A stretch of DNA of 28,211 nucleotides from a virus, in IMG/VR virus record IMGVR_UViG_3300017957_000051, positions 1-28,211 of that record; one strand, written 5' to 3'. Position numbers and translations under genes: made by a program. Position 1 is the stretch's first letter; every line of letters begins with the position of its first letter. Below are positions 19,014 to 25,760 of this stretch, one piece after another. The notes beneath the pieces were generated by a model. It saw only the letters and a list, made by a program, of their open reading frames with translations, was not told the origin of the DNA and did not search any database.

Positions 19014-19891
19014 TAGATAAACCCTCCGTCAGTTTTTTGTCCAATGTAATCACCATGAATAAACTTGCCTAAATCAAACTGTCTAGTTGCATCTCTGCTG
19101 AATGCAGGTGCAACTGTAATGTTCAACGTACTCAATGTTGGAACATATGTATATGTACCGCCTGCTATTTGATTATTTGACGAAGTTGACGACAATGAAC
19201 TAGCATCCAACGGTACTCTAATATAATCAACGTTGTTTGGCAAATCAATACTGAACATTTTTACAACAATAGGCATTCTGTCAAACATAAAATTACCATA
19301 GCCACTTAATGCTACACGTGGCGGTGGATGTCCTCTTAATTCTCCTTCGCCGTAAAACATTTTTGTAATGCTACGCATAAAATGCACAGCAGCAACCCAA
19401 TATCTTCCGTCTGCTTCATTCTCAACAGGGAACTCACCACTGATTGTAATGTCTTCTACCATGCTGTTTTCGTATACAGGATATGGATAGTTTGTGTGAA
19501 TCGGATGAAACATATTGTAATTGGCACTATGACTAACAAGTATTTGTGGAGTTGTTGGAAATACCATACTGTTATTACTGTATTTTAACGGATCTAACAC
19601 AGGTGAACCTGCAAAAGAACTAGGATTAGCAGGCAAATGTATCCTTACACGCCAGTCGTCGCCATCATAATTGTCAGACGAAATAAATCGACCTTGAGAT
19701 GCTACTCTTCTAGTAGGTGTTGCACCAGGTGATATGTTTCTACGTCTGTTTCCTGTCATCCATGCTATAGGATCAGATAAGTCTTCCAAGACTCGTTGTG
19801 CACCACTAGCAAAGTTTGATACATTACGTACAACATTTGAAGCATTGTTAACAACGTCTGATACTGTTTCAATAAAGTTAAAAAATCCCAT
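19013..19891 (-). CDS. 48: Baseplate tail-tube junction protein (gp48/gp54-like)
   Basis: First gene of the leftward baseplate block, 292 residues, with AAGGAG upstream of its ATG. It has a hydrophobic N-terminal helix (MGFFNFIETVSDVVNNASNV), then a beta-rich core with PTTPQILVSHSANYNMFHPI, TNYPYPVYENS, ISGEFPVENEADGRYWVA and ALSGYGNFMFDRMPIVVKMF. This pattern fits the T4 gp48/gp54 group, which caps the baseplate hub and starts the tail tube. Its place directly before gp53 supports the call. I cannot separate gp48 from gp54 by eye; only one such gene is present here. A weak late-promoter-like TATAAACT lies on the minus strand at 19933-19940, but I would not rely on it. Confidence 0.75.
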   Translation of the reverse strand: MGFFNFIETVSDVVNNASNVVRNVSNFASGAQRVLEDLSDPIAWMTGNRRRNISPGATPTRRVASQGRFISSDNYDGDDWRVRIHLPANPSSFAGSPVLDPLKYSNNSMVFPTTPQILVSHSANYNMFHPIHTNYPYPVYENSMVEDITISGEFPVENEADGRYWVAAVHFMRSITKMFYGEGELRGHPPPRVALSGYGNFMFDRMPIVVKMFSIDLPNNVDYIRVPLDASSLSSTSSNNQIAGGTYTYVPTLSTLNITVAPAFSRDATRQFDLGKFIHGDYIGQKTDGGFI

Positions 19892-19913
19892 GAATACTCC
19901 TTATAGTATTTAG

Positions 19914-19942
19914 TTGACAAAGATATGTGCGTAGTTTATAAT
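19914..19942 (+). promoter_or_regulatory. Consensus sigma70-type promoter for gp55
   Basis: TTGACA at 19914-19919 and TATAAT at 19937-19942 are both perfect consensus hexamers, separated by exactly 17 bases. The likely start is about 7 bases after the -10 box, giving a short leader with AGGAG before the gp55 ATG at 19966. It is suited to host RNA polymerase before phage factors appear. Confidence 0.85.
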
Positions 19943-19965
19943 AAATATAAAGTGTAGGAGAATCT

Positions 19966-20790
19966 ATGGCTAGACGAGTAAAATATCTTAACAACAAAGA
20001 CATGTTGGCTGAGATACACAAAAGTAAAATGAATTACAGCAGTTTTATTGAACCAGAATTTGCATACTATGATATCATTTTACCAAGTATTGATAAAATT
20101 AACATTAGAACTATTGCAGAAGCAAAACGTAACAAAGCAAAAAAACTTTCAACTATTGCTTATGAAGAAGCAAAAGCAGAAGGCAAACGTGTAAAAGTTG
20201 CCGACTGTGAAATTGACTATAAAACTATTGAAAAAAATGAATTGATTTTTAGAATCATGACATTTGATCACATTCCTGATGAACCAGGACGGAAAAAGAA
20301 TCCAAAAACAGTTGCAGATCGCAAAGTTAAGTTGCCGTTTCCACCTTTCCAGCATTACAAATTTGACGATGACGATAATTTGGTATGTGTCGGCAAGAGT
20401 CATTGGACAGGTGGTATGGAAAATGGTTACTTTAGTCTCGATCATGGCAGAGCAACAAATGAACTTGCTAAAATGTGGATGAAACTTGTTGATAGATATG
20501 CAACAAGAGGCAATGTGCGTGGTTACACATACAATGACGAAATGAAAGGACAAGCAATCCTTCAATTATCACAAATTGGTTTACAATTTGACGAATCAAA
20601 ATCTCAAAATCCTTTTGCTTATTACACTGCCGCTGTTACTAACAGTTTTGTACGTGTTATTAACCTTGAAAAACGAAATCAAAACATTCGCGACGACATT
20701 TTAGAAATGAATGACTTAAATCCAAGTTATACAAGACTACATCAAGGCGAATGGGAAGCAGCAGTTCGCAGAGAAGCCGAAAAAGAATAG
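19966..20790 (+). CDS. 55: Late-transcription sigma factor gp55
   Basis: This 274-residue protein is the phage sigma factor that directs RNA polymerase to TATAAATA late promoters. The C-terminal half carries the signature: a KMWMKLVDRYATRGN segment near residue 171, RGYTYNDEMKGQAILQL at about 185-200, FDESKSQNPFAYYTAAV at about 206-222, and NSFVRVINLEKRNQNIRDDI after that. This is a sigma70 region-2-like core. It is longer than T4 gp55 (185 residues). The N-terminal 120 residues (YLNNKDMLAEIHKSKMNYS and a Lys-rich helix) are, as I recall, usual in marine T4-like phages. It has its own sigma70-type promoter and ends just before the promoter for gp47. Late promoters found elsewhere in the window are its expected targets. 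Confidence 0.92.
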   Translation: MARRVKYLNNKDMLAEIHKSKMNYSSFIEPEFAYYDIILPSIDKINIRTIAEAKRNKAKKLSTIAYEEAKAEGKRVKVADCEIDYKTIEKNELIFRIMTFDHIPDEPGRKKNPKTVADRKVKLPFPPFQHYKFDDDDNLVCVGKSHWTGGMENGYFSLDHGRATNELAKMWMKLVDRYATRGNVRGYTYNDEMKGQAILQLSQIGLQFDESKSQNPFAYYTAAVTNSFVRVINLEKRNQNIRDDILEMNDLNPSYTRLHQGEWEAAVRREAEKE

Positions 20791-20791
20791 G

Positions 20792-20820
20792 TTGACTTTG
20801 TAAAAATTACCATTTACAAT
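20792..20820 (+). promoter_or_regulatory. Sigma70-type promoter for gp47/gp46
   Basis: TTGACT at 20792-20797 and TACAAT at 20815-20820 each have one mismatch from consensus and are 17 bases apart. The -35 box begins one base after the gp55 stop codon. The predicted start falls about 17 bases upstream of the gp47 start codon, so the leader is short but includes GGAG. Confidence 0.7.
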
Positions 20821-20844
20821 GTAAGTCTACACGGAGTATAAATT

Positions 20845-21858
20845 TTGTTTAACAAAGCAGCAGTTTTTACCGACATACACTTTGGTATGAAAGGTAATTC
20901 TCGCATTCATAACCAAGATTGCGAAGAATTTGTCGATTGGTTTATTGAAACCGCACAAGAACACGGTTGTGATACTGCAATTTTTTGCGGTGATTGGAAT
21001 CACAACCGTAACAGTTTAAATTTAACAACCATGGATGCAGGTATCCGCAGTTTAGAAAAACTAGGTGCAGCATTTGATAAGTTTTACATGTTTGCTGGCA
21101 ATCACGATTTGTATTATAAAGACAAACGTGATGTTAAAAGCACAGAATTTGCTAGACACATTCCAGGTGTAACTGTTGTGGAAGAAATTACACAAATTGA
21201 AGATGTTGCACTTGTTCCGTGGATGGTAGGCGACGAATGGAAAAAAGTTGCTGCTATGGATTGCAAATACATGTTTGGACACTTTGAATTACCAAGTTTC
21301 CTTATGAATGCTATGGTAAGGATGCCCGATCACGGCGAATTAAAAGCAGAAAACTTGACAAAACCTGAGTATGTGTTTACCGGTCACTTCCATAAACGAC
21401 AAAGTCAGAAGAATGTACACTACATTGGTAATGCATTTCCACACAACTATGCAGATGCATGGGACGACGAACGTGGTATGATGATACTCGATAGAGAAAA
21501 TTCAGCAGAACCAATGTATGTTAACTGGGCAGACTGTCCTAAATACCGCACAGTTAAACTATCACAGTTGATTGATGAGAAAGACACACTGATCAAAAGT
21601 AAAATGTATCTAAGAGTTACACTAGACTTGCCTATCAGTTTCGAAGAAGCAACTTTTATCAAAGAAACATTTATTAAAGAATATAATTGTCGTGAGATTA
21701 CACTTATTCCACAGAAGAGTCTCGAAGAAATAAGCACAGATCTTGACATTGAACAATTTGAAAGTGTTGATCAGATTGTTAGCAACGAAATATTAGCAAT
21801 TGACAGTGAAAACTTCAACAAGTCCTTGCTATTAGACATATACAACGGGTTAGAATGA
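20845..21858 (+). CDS. 47: Recombination nuclease subunit gp47 (SbcD/Mre11-like)
   Basis: The nuclease half of the gp46/gp47 complex, which resects DNA ends for recombination-dependent replication. At 337 residues it matches T4 gp47 (339). All metallophosphoesterase motifs are present: D10-x-H12 (TDIHFG), GDWNHN with D50 and H53, GNHD at 85-88, GHFELP, and GHFHK with H181 and H183. The start is a TTG: the first in-frame ATG would remove D10 and H12, and GGAG lies 8 bases before the TTG. It overlaps gp46 by 4 bases, so the two subunits are probably made in step. Confidence 0.95.
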   Translation: MFNKAAVFTDIHFGMKGNSRIHNQDCEEFVDWFIETAQEHGCDTAIFCGDWNHNRNSLNLTTMDAGIRSLEKLGAAFDKFYMFAGNHDLYYKDKRDVKSTEFARHIPGVTVVEEITQIEDVALVPWMVGDEWKKVAAMDCKYMFGHFELPSFLMNAMVRMPDHGELKAENLTKPEYVFTGHFHKRQSQKNVHYIGNAFPHNYADAWDDERGMMILDRENSAEPMYVNWADCPKYRTVKLSQLIDEKDTLIKSKMYLRVTLDLPISFEEATFIKETFIKEYNCREITLIPQKSLEEISTDLDIEQFESVDQIVSNEILAIDSENFNKSLLLDIYNGLE

Positions 21859-23633
21859 TTAAAATTAAAGATCTTACAGTAAAAAACTTTATGAGTGTGG
21901 GTAATGTTACCCAAGCAGTTGACTTTGATGAAGATCAACTAACTCTAGTGCTTGGTGAAAACTTGGATCAAGGTGGTGACGATAGTGGATCACGAAACGG
22001 TACAGGTAAAACAACCATTATTAACGCATTATCTTATGCATTGTACGGTCAAGCACTAACAAACATTAAACGTAACAACTTGATCAACAAAACCAACAGC
22101 AAAGGCATGTTGGTTACACTCAACTTTGAGAAAAACAACATACAATACCGCATTGAACGTGGTAGATCACCTAATGTACTCAAGTTTTACGTAAACGAAC
22201 AAGAACAATCACAAGAATTTGACGATAATAGTCAAGGTGATAGTCGTAAAACACAAGAAACTATTAACGATCTGCTGGATATGAGCCACGATATGTTTAA
22301 ACATATTGTAGCATTAAACACATATACAGAACCGTTCTTAAGTATGAGAACTAACGATCAACGTGCTATTATCGAACAGTTATTAGGTATAACAATACTA
22401 TCTGAAAAGGCAAACTTGCTAAAAGAACAAGTAAGAGTTACTAAAGATGCTATTACTACTGAAAATATGCGCATTGAAGCCATTAACAGCAGTAATGAAA
22501 AGATTCAAACCAGCATTGACCAACTTGTTAATAGACAAAAAGCATGGAAAAGCAAACAAAAGACTGATATTGAACGTTTAGAAAAGGGTATCAGTGAGTT
22601 AGAACAGTTGGATATTGAAAAAGAATTGGATAGCCACGACAAACTGCAAAATTGGAACGAACTTAACACTGCTATTGCTGCTTTAAACAAAGAAAAAGCA
22701 ACATTAGAGAGTGCTTTGATGCGAGCAACCAAGAGTGTAGAGAAAGCAGAGAAAGATATTGCTGATCTAGACGATGCAACTTGTTATACATGCGGTCAAG
22801 CACTACATGAAGACAAAAAAGCAGAGATTCTTGCAACAAAGACCAAAGATCTGCAAGATTCAATGGCATATCAAACAGAAGTTGGCGAAAAATACCGTAC
22901 AGTGCTGAATAATTTAGATGATATCGGTGATATCAACGGTAGACCGTCTACATTCTATGAAACTGCTAAAGAAGCATATGAACATAGAAACAACGTAGAT
23001 AACTTGCACAAAACTTTGGTAAGTAAAACGCAAGAAGAGGACCCGTACCAGGCTCAAATTGACGATTTAACTAACACAGCATTACAAGAAGTTGATTGGA
23101 CCACTGTAAATCAGTTGAACAATCTAAAAGAACACCAAGAGTTTCTCCTTAAACTCCTGACTAACAAAGATTCTTTTATTAGAAAGAAGATTATTGACCA
23201 AAACTTGGCATATTTGAATGCAAGGCTAACATATTACTTAGATAAAATAGGCTTACCACATCAAGTAGTGTTCCAAAACGACCTAGCAGTTGAAATTACA
23301 CAACTTGGACAGGACTTGGACTTTGATAACTTGTCAAGAGGCGAACGCAACAGACTAATACTTGGTCTTTCGTTTGCATTCCGTGACGTTTGGGAATCAT
23401 TGTATCAAAATATCAACTTGTTGTTCATTGATGAGTTGATCGATAGCGGTATGGACACTGCTGGTGTGGAAAATAGTATAGGCATACTGAAGAAAATGAC
23501 TAGAGAGCGTAACAAAAATGTGTTCTTGATTAGTCACAAGGATGAATTGGTAGGCAGAGTAAACAATGTGCTTAAAGTTATTAAAGAAAATGGCTTTACC
23601 ACATACGAAAATGATATTGAAATTGTAGAATGA
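21855..23633 (+). CDS. 46: Recombination nuclease ATPase subunit gp46 (SbcC/Rad50-like)
   Basis: The ATPase partner of gp47, 592 residues (T4 gp46 is about 560). Walker A is at residues 45-54 (GSRNGTGKTT). Two coiled-coil arms flank a zinc hook, C310-YT-C313. The ABC signature LSRGERNRL is near 493, Walker B LLFIDELIDSG is near 522, and the H-loop is ISHKDEL. The family-typical extended loop before Walker A (LDQGGDDSG) is present. The gene overlaps gp47 upstream and the next small gene downstream by 4 bases each, which makes one translation-coupled unit. Confidence 0.96.
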   Translation: MIKIKDLTVKNFMSVGNVTQAVDFDEDQLTLVLGENLDQGGDDSGSRNGTGKTTIINALSYALYGQALTNIKRNNLINKTNSKGMLVTLNFEKNNIQYRIERGRSPNVLKFYVNEQEQSQEFDDNSQGDSRKTQETINDLLDMSHDMFKHIVALNTYTEPFLSMRTNDQRAIIEQLLGITILSEKANLLKEQVRVTKDAITTENMRIEAINSSNEKIQTSIDQLVNRQKAWKSKQKTDIERLEKGISELEQLDIEKELDSHDKLQNWNELNTAIAALNKEKATLESALMRATKSVEKAEKDIADLDDATCYTCGQALHEDKKAEILATKTKDLQDSMAYQTEVGEKYRTVLNNLDDIGDINGRPSTFYETAKEAYEHRNNVDNLHKTLVSKTQEEDPYQAQIDDLTNTALQEVDWTTVNQLNNLKEHQEFLLKLLTNKDSFIRKKIIDQNLAYLNARLTYYLDKIGLPHQVVFQNDLAVEITQLGQDLDFDNLSRGERNRLILGLSFAFRDVWESLYQNINLLFIDELIDSGMDTAGVENSIGILKKMTRERNKNVFLISHKDELVGRVNNVLKVIKENGFTTYENDIEIVE

Positions 23634-23875
23634 TCGAAGATGACACTCACGATAAACTAATACTTGCTGTATTAGATTATTTTGCACTAAATGAAATCTT
23701 TCAACAACGTCCTGCGGAATTAAAACGCCGCAAGGTACGTAAAAAGTTGAGTGAAATTCAAAAGTTGTGCAAAGTTCGTCGTGATGAAATCATGGAAGAG
23801 CATATTAGAAGCATAGAAGACGGCAGAAAAAATAATAATCCAAAAAAGGCACGTGAGGTACTTGCAAAGAAGTAA
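23630..23875 (+). CDS. Small conserved-looking hypothetical protein downstream of gp46
   Basis: An 81-residue highly charged, helical protein whose ATG overlaps the gp46 stop (ATGA), so it is surely translated. I recognise no domain. The first half is mixed (LILAVLDYFALNEIFQQRP) and the second is Lys/Arg-rich (KRRKVRKKLSEIQKL and a basic C-terminal tail). A nucleic-acid-binding or gp46/47 accessory role would fit the position and charge but is a guess. It ends 7 bases before the GIY-YIG gene. Confidence 0.75.
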   Translation: MIEDDTHDKLILAVLDYFALNEIFQQRPAELKRRKVRKKLSEIQKLCKVRRDEIMEEHIRSIEDGRKNNNPKKAREVLAKK

Positions 23876-23882
23876 TTAATGT

Positions 23883-24308
23883 ATGAGTTGGACATACAAA
23901 GGTAAACAAATTGACACAATACCAGATGAGTACGAAGGATTTGTTTACTTGATTACCAACTTAACAGACAATCGCAAGTACATAGGCAAAAAATTAGCAA
24001 AGTTTAAAACAACCAAGCCACCACTAAAAGGCAAAAAGAACAAACGCAGAGGCCACAAAGAATCAGATTGGCAAACTTACTGGGGAAGTTCAGATAAACT
24101 TAATGAAGATGTACAAAATCTAGGCGAACAAAACTTTTCTCGTGAAATACTTTACTTTTGCAAAAGCAGAGCAGAAATGAGTTACATTGAAGCACGAGAA
24201 CAATTTGATAGGCGTGTATTAGAAACAGATGAATATTACAACGGCATCATCAATGTAAGAGTTGGTGGTTCACAAAAACTACGCCAGGCACTACTAGAAC
24301 ACAAATAG
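23883..24308 (+). CDS. GIY-YIG endonuclease (SegE-like)
   Basis: A 141-residue protein with a GIY-YIG nuclease core: FVYLITN near residue 21 stands for GIY, and KYIGKK near 34 for YIG. A very basic loop (GKKNKRRGHK) and SDWQTYWGSSDKL follow, then NFSREILYFCKSRAEMSYIE and a YNGIINVRVGG end. The overall pattern resembles the SegE-like family of T4-type phages. T4 Seg proteins are free-standing homing endonucleases. The protein consists almost only of the nuclease domain, with no obvious extra DNA-binding domain, so a repair or host-DNA role is also possible. It closes the gp47-46 transcription unit and is followed immediately by the large unannotated RNA-like region. Confidence 0.8.
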   Translation: MSWTYKGKQIDTIPDEYEGFVYLITNLTDNRKYIGKKLAKFKTTKPPLKGKKNKRRGHKESDWQTYWGSSDKLNEDVQNLGEQNFSREILYFCKSRAEMSYIEAREQFDRRVLETDEYYNGIINVRVGGSQKLRQALLEHK

Positions 24309-24784
24309 GCTACATAACGGACCCAATTGACGAAAGTCCTCCAAAATCCAGCCGAGGTAAGGCTCGTAGCCGGTGGTATGGAGTGTCCGCGTGAAGAAGT
24401 ATACGATAGGCTTTAAAAGATTTGGGCTCTGTGAAACAGATACAACCCAAGGGTAAGTGTTTTCGCTTGTTAGGGAATAACTGCCTTCCGTTGATATGAC
24501 GAATCTAGAGTAGGGGGATACAGGTCAACCGCCTCCGACAATAGGTTGCAAACTATATTTTAAGAATATAGTTTTGAAACTATTGAATCTCTTATAACAA
24601 GATGGCTGAAGCGACTCGAATAATGCGCAAAACCATGTTCGCCCGGCAACGGGCGAATTATGACTTCACAATCTGAATAATACTAAATGCATATGCTTAC
24701 GCATATGCCTTAACTAGTACTATTATCACAAACAAATAGTTCGTGTTGAGCGATAGCGATAACACAGATGAACGTTAGTTCATC
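24309..24784 (+). ncRNA. Candidate large structured RNA (no family recognised)
   Basis: No gene fits in 24309-24833; the sequence is unlike its coding neighbours and folds extensively. One 60-base segment, 24361-24420, has 30 G+C in an otherwise AT-rich genome. Visible stems, all read on the plus strand: CGGAC 24318-24322 with 24385-24389; GAC-GAAA-GTC at 24429-style loop position 24329-24338; CTCC 24339-24342 with GGAG 24380-24383, enclosing CGAG/CTCG at 24353-24356 and 24363-24366; TTGGG 24422-24426 with CCCAA 24446-24450, enclosing TCTG/CAGA; AAGTG/CGCTT at 24455-24468; a 10-bp stem at 24550-24574; an 8-bp GC-rich stem with a GCAA tetraloop at 24638-24657; and a long hairpin at 24676-24724. 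I tested by eye for tRNA, tmRNA, RNase P RNA, 6S and group I intron core motifs and found none. The strand is inferred from the flanking genes. The ends are uncertain. Confidence 0.5.
24767..24784 (+). terminator. Hairpin before the late promoter, possible weak terminator
   Basis: GATGAAC and GTTCATC form a 7-bp stem with a GTTA loop, followed by CTTAAATG. The weak T-run makes termination uncertain. Its left arm (GAAC, 24770-24773) can alternatively pair with GTTC at 24739-24742, so two folds compete. It lies 8 bases upstream of the late promoter and would separate the upstream RNA from the next gene. Confidence 0.35.
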
Positions 24785-24791
24785 TTAAATG

Positions 24792-24799
24792 TATAAATA
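24792..24799 (+). promoter_or_regulatory. T4-type late promoter (TATAAATA)
   Basis: A perfect 8 of 8 match to the T4 late consensus, 35 bases upstream of the ATG at 24834, giving an expected leader of about 28 bases that contains AAGGA. It marks the following gene as late and gp55-dependent. Confidence 0.85.
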
Positions 24800-24833
24800 A
24801 CTATAACAACTTTACACTTAAGGACTATTCGCT

Positions 24834-25535
24834 ATGCAAGTATATCAGATTATTGCTGAGGATCATGAAATTGATGAAGCAATTCCTTTTACTAAAAAAG
24901 CACGTATGATGAAGCAAGCCAAAAAGGCTGCTAAGGGTGCTACTAAAGATGAAGCACGTCAGATAGAAGTAGAACTACTGACTTATCTAAAAACATCAAA
25001 ACAGAAAGCAACTGCTGATGCTGTTTTGAAATACTTTGATCAAAAAGGTTTAGGTAATGTTGCTGCACCAATTGTCAAACAGTTCAAGACTAAAGGAAAC
25101 AAAGCAGCAGATAAAAGTGCTGCCCGTCAAGCAAAAGCACAGGCAGCAGGTGCAGCCGCAGCAAAACTAGGCGGCATGGCTAAAGTTGGCGCACAAAAAG
25201 CAGGTGCTGCAATTGGTAAAGCAGCAACAGCAGCAAAAAATGCAAGTGGTGTTGTTCCTGCAGGACAGTTGGGCGGAGCAAAGCCAACATTTAAAAGTGT
25301 AAGAGCAAATGCAAGCATGTACGAAGCAGAAGGTGAAGACATCTTGACAAAGCGTGAAGTGCGTAAAATTATCAGTGATGTTGTTGCAAAAGGTTACGGC
25401 GGCTCTGCTGGATTTGACAAGAGTAGATTTGCTCAAGACGAACCAAAAGCAAGTTTTAAGTCAAGTCAAACATCTCCTGATGTAGATGCAGCAATTGACA
25501 TGCTTACCAAAGCCGGTTACAAAATTAAAAAGTAA
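24834..25535 (+). CDS. Late-expressed basic Ala/Lys-rich protein, unknown function
   Basis: A 233-residue protein with a perfect late promoter and an AAGGA ribosome site. I do not recognise a family. The N-terminus (MQVYQIIAEDHEIDEA) is acidic, then residues about 20-85 are helical with many Lys. Residues about 85-145 are Ala/Lys/Gly-rich (AAAKLGGMAKVGAQKAGAA), resembling the composition of histone H1-like tails. The C-terminus is a more ordered block with ILTKREVRKIISDVVAKGYG and ends AIDMLTKAGYKIKK. Late timing and basic composition would fit an internal head or DNA-associated virion protein, or a prohead core component; that is inference. It ends exactly where the convergent gp51 gene ends, with no base between the two stop codons. 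Confidence 0.8.
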   Translation: MQVYQIIAEDHEIDEAIPFTKKARMMKQAKKAAKGATKDEARQIEVELLTYLKTSKQKATADAVLKYFDQKGLGNVAAPIVKQFKTKGNKAADKSAARQAKAQAAGAAAAKLGGMAKVGAQKAGAAIGKAATAAKNASGVVPAGQLGGAKPTFKSVRANASMYEAEGEDILTKREVRKIISDVVAKGYGGSAGFDKSRFAQDEPKASFKSSQTSPDVDAAIDMLTKAGYKIKK

Positions 25536-25730
25536 TTAAAAGAAAGGCTGCTGAGTTTTCTTAGCAGTCTCTAAATTTTCCTCAATCAGTTTACTCATAA
25601 CTTCTCGATCTTCGGGAGTTGTTTCATGCGCTTCAGTATAACTTAACCCTCCACGCATGTACCAACAGATTCTACTAAGGTCAAACTTGATTTGCTTGAC
25701 GGAATTGTCTAGGATCTTAACTTCTTCCAT
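25536..25730 (-). CDS. 51: Baseplate hub assembly protein gp51-like
   Basis: A 64-residue protein downstream of gp26 on the minus strand. Its core, LSRICWYMRGGLSYTEAHET, then PEDREVMSKLIEENLE and a K-T-x-x-PFF end, fits the short gp51-type hub assembly proteins that follow gp26 in marine T4-like phages. gp51 acts as an assembly catalyst rather than a virion part in T4. The ATG at 25730 has no strong ribosome site, and it lies in the loop of a 13-bp hairpin whose other arm covers the gp26 stop. Coupling to gp26 translation is therefore likely. Confidence 0.7.
   Translation of the reverse strand: MEEVKILDNSVKQIKFDLSRICWYMRGGLSYTEAHETTPEDREVMSKLIEENLETAKKTQQPFF
25548..25567. terminator. Hairpin in the convergent gene ends, possible bidirectional terminator
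   Basis: CTGCTGA and TTAGCAG form a 7-bp stem (one G-T pair) around a GTTTTC loop, inside the last codons of gp51 and 12 bases after the stop of the rightward gene. On the minus strand it is followed by a pyrimidine-rich run (CCTTTCTTTT). On the plus strand it is followed by TCTCTAAATTTT. It is placed where both transcripts should end. Confidence 0.45.
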
Positions 25731-25760
25731 GATTTCGTCAAGTGATAAAGTTAAGATCCT
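25711..25760 (-). repeat. Perfect 13-bp inverted repeat bridging gp26 stop and gp51 start
   Basis: AGGATCTTAACTT at 25711-25723 is exactly complementary to 25748-25760, with a 24-base loop. In the minus-strand RNA the 5' arm contains the gp26 stop codon and the loop contains the gp51 ATG, 5 bases before the 3' arm. The 3' arm encodes gp51 residues 3 onward. A translation-coupling role is inferred. Confidence 0.7.

Noticed and set aside
20149-20565. 138-codon minus-strand open frame opposite gp55
   Set aside because: It is a shadow of the gp55 frame, rich in Cys, Phe and Ile as expected of antisense translation, and lacks start signals.
20837-20844. TATAAATT resembling a late promoter before gp47
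   Set aside because: It directly abuts the start codon, so any transcript from it would begin inside the gene; it is simply the spacer after the ribosome site.
24321-24345. GACGAAAGTCC resembles the conserved GAGGAAAGTCC of RNase P RNA
   Set aside because: The matching 3' conserved element (ACAGAA...GGCTTA) is absent, and the motif here folds on itself as a GAC-GAAA-GTC hairpin.
24624-24677. Short frame of 17 codons (ATG to TGA) inside the RNA-like region
   Set aside because: It lies across the GC-rich GCAA hairpin, has no ribosome site, and does not resemble a tmRNA tag or any known peptide.
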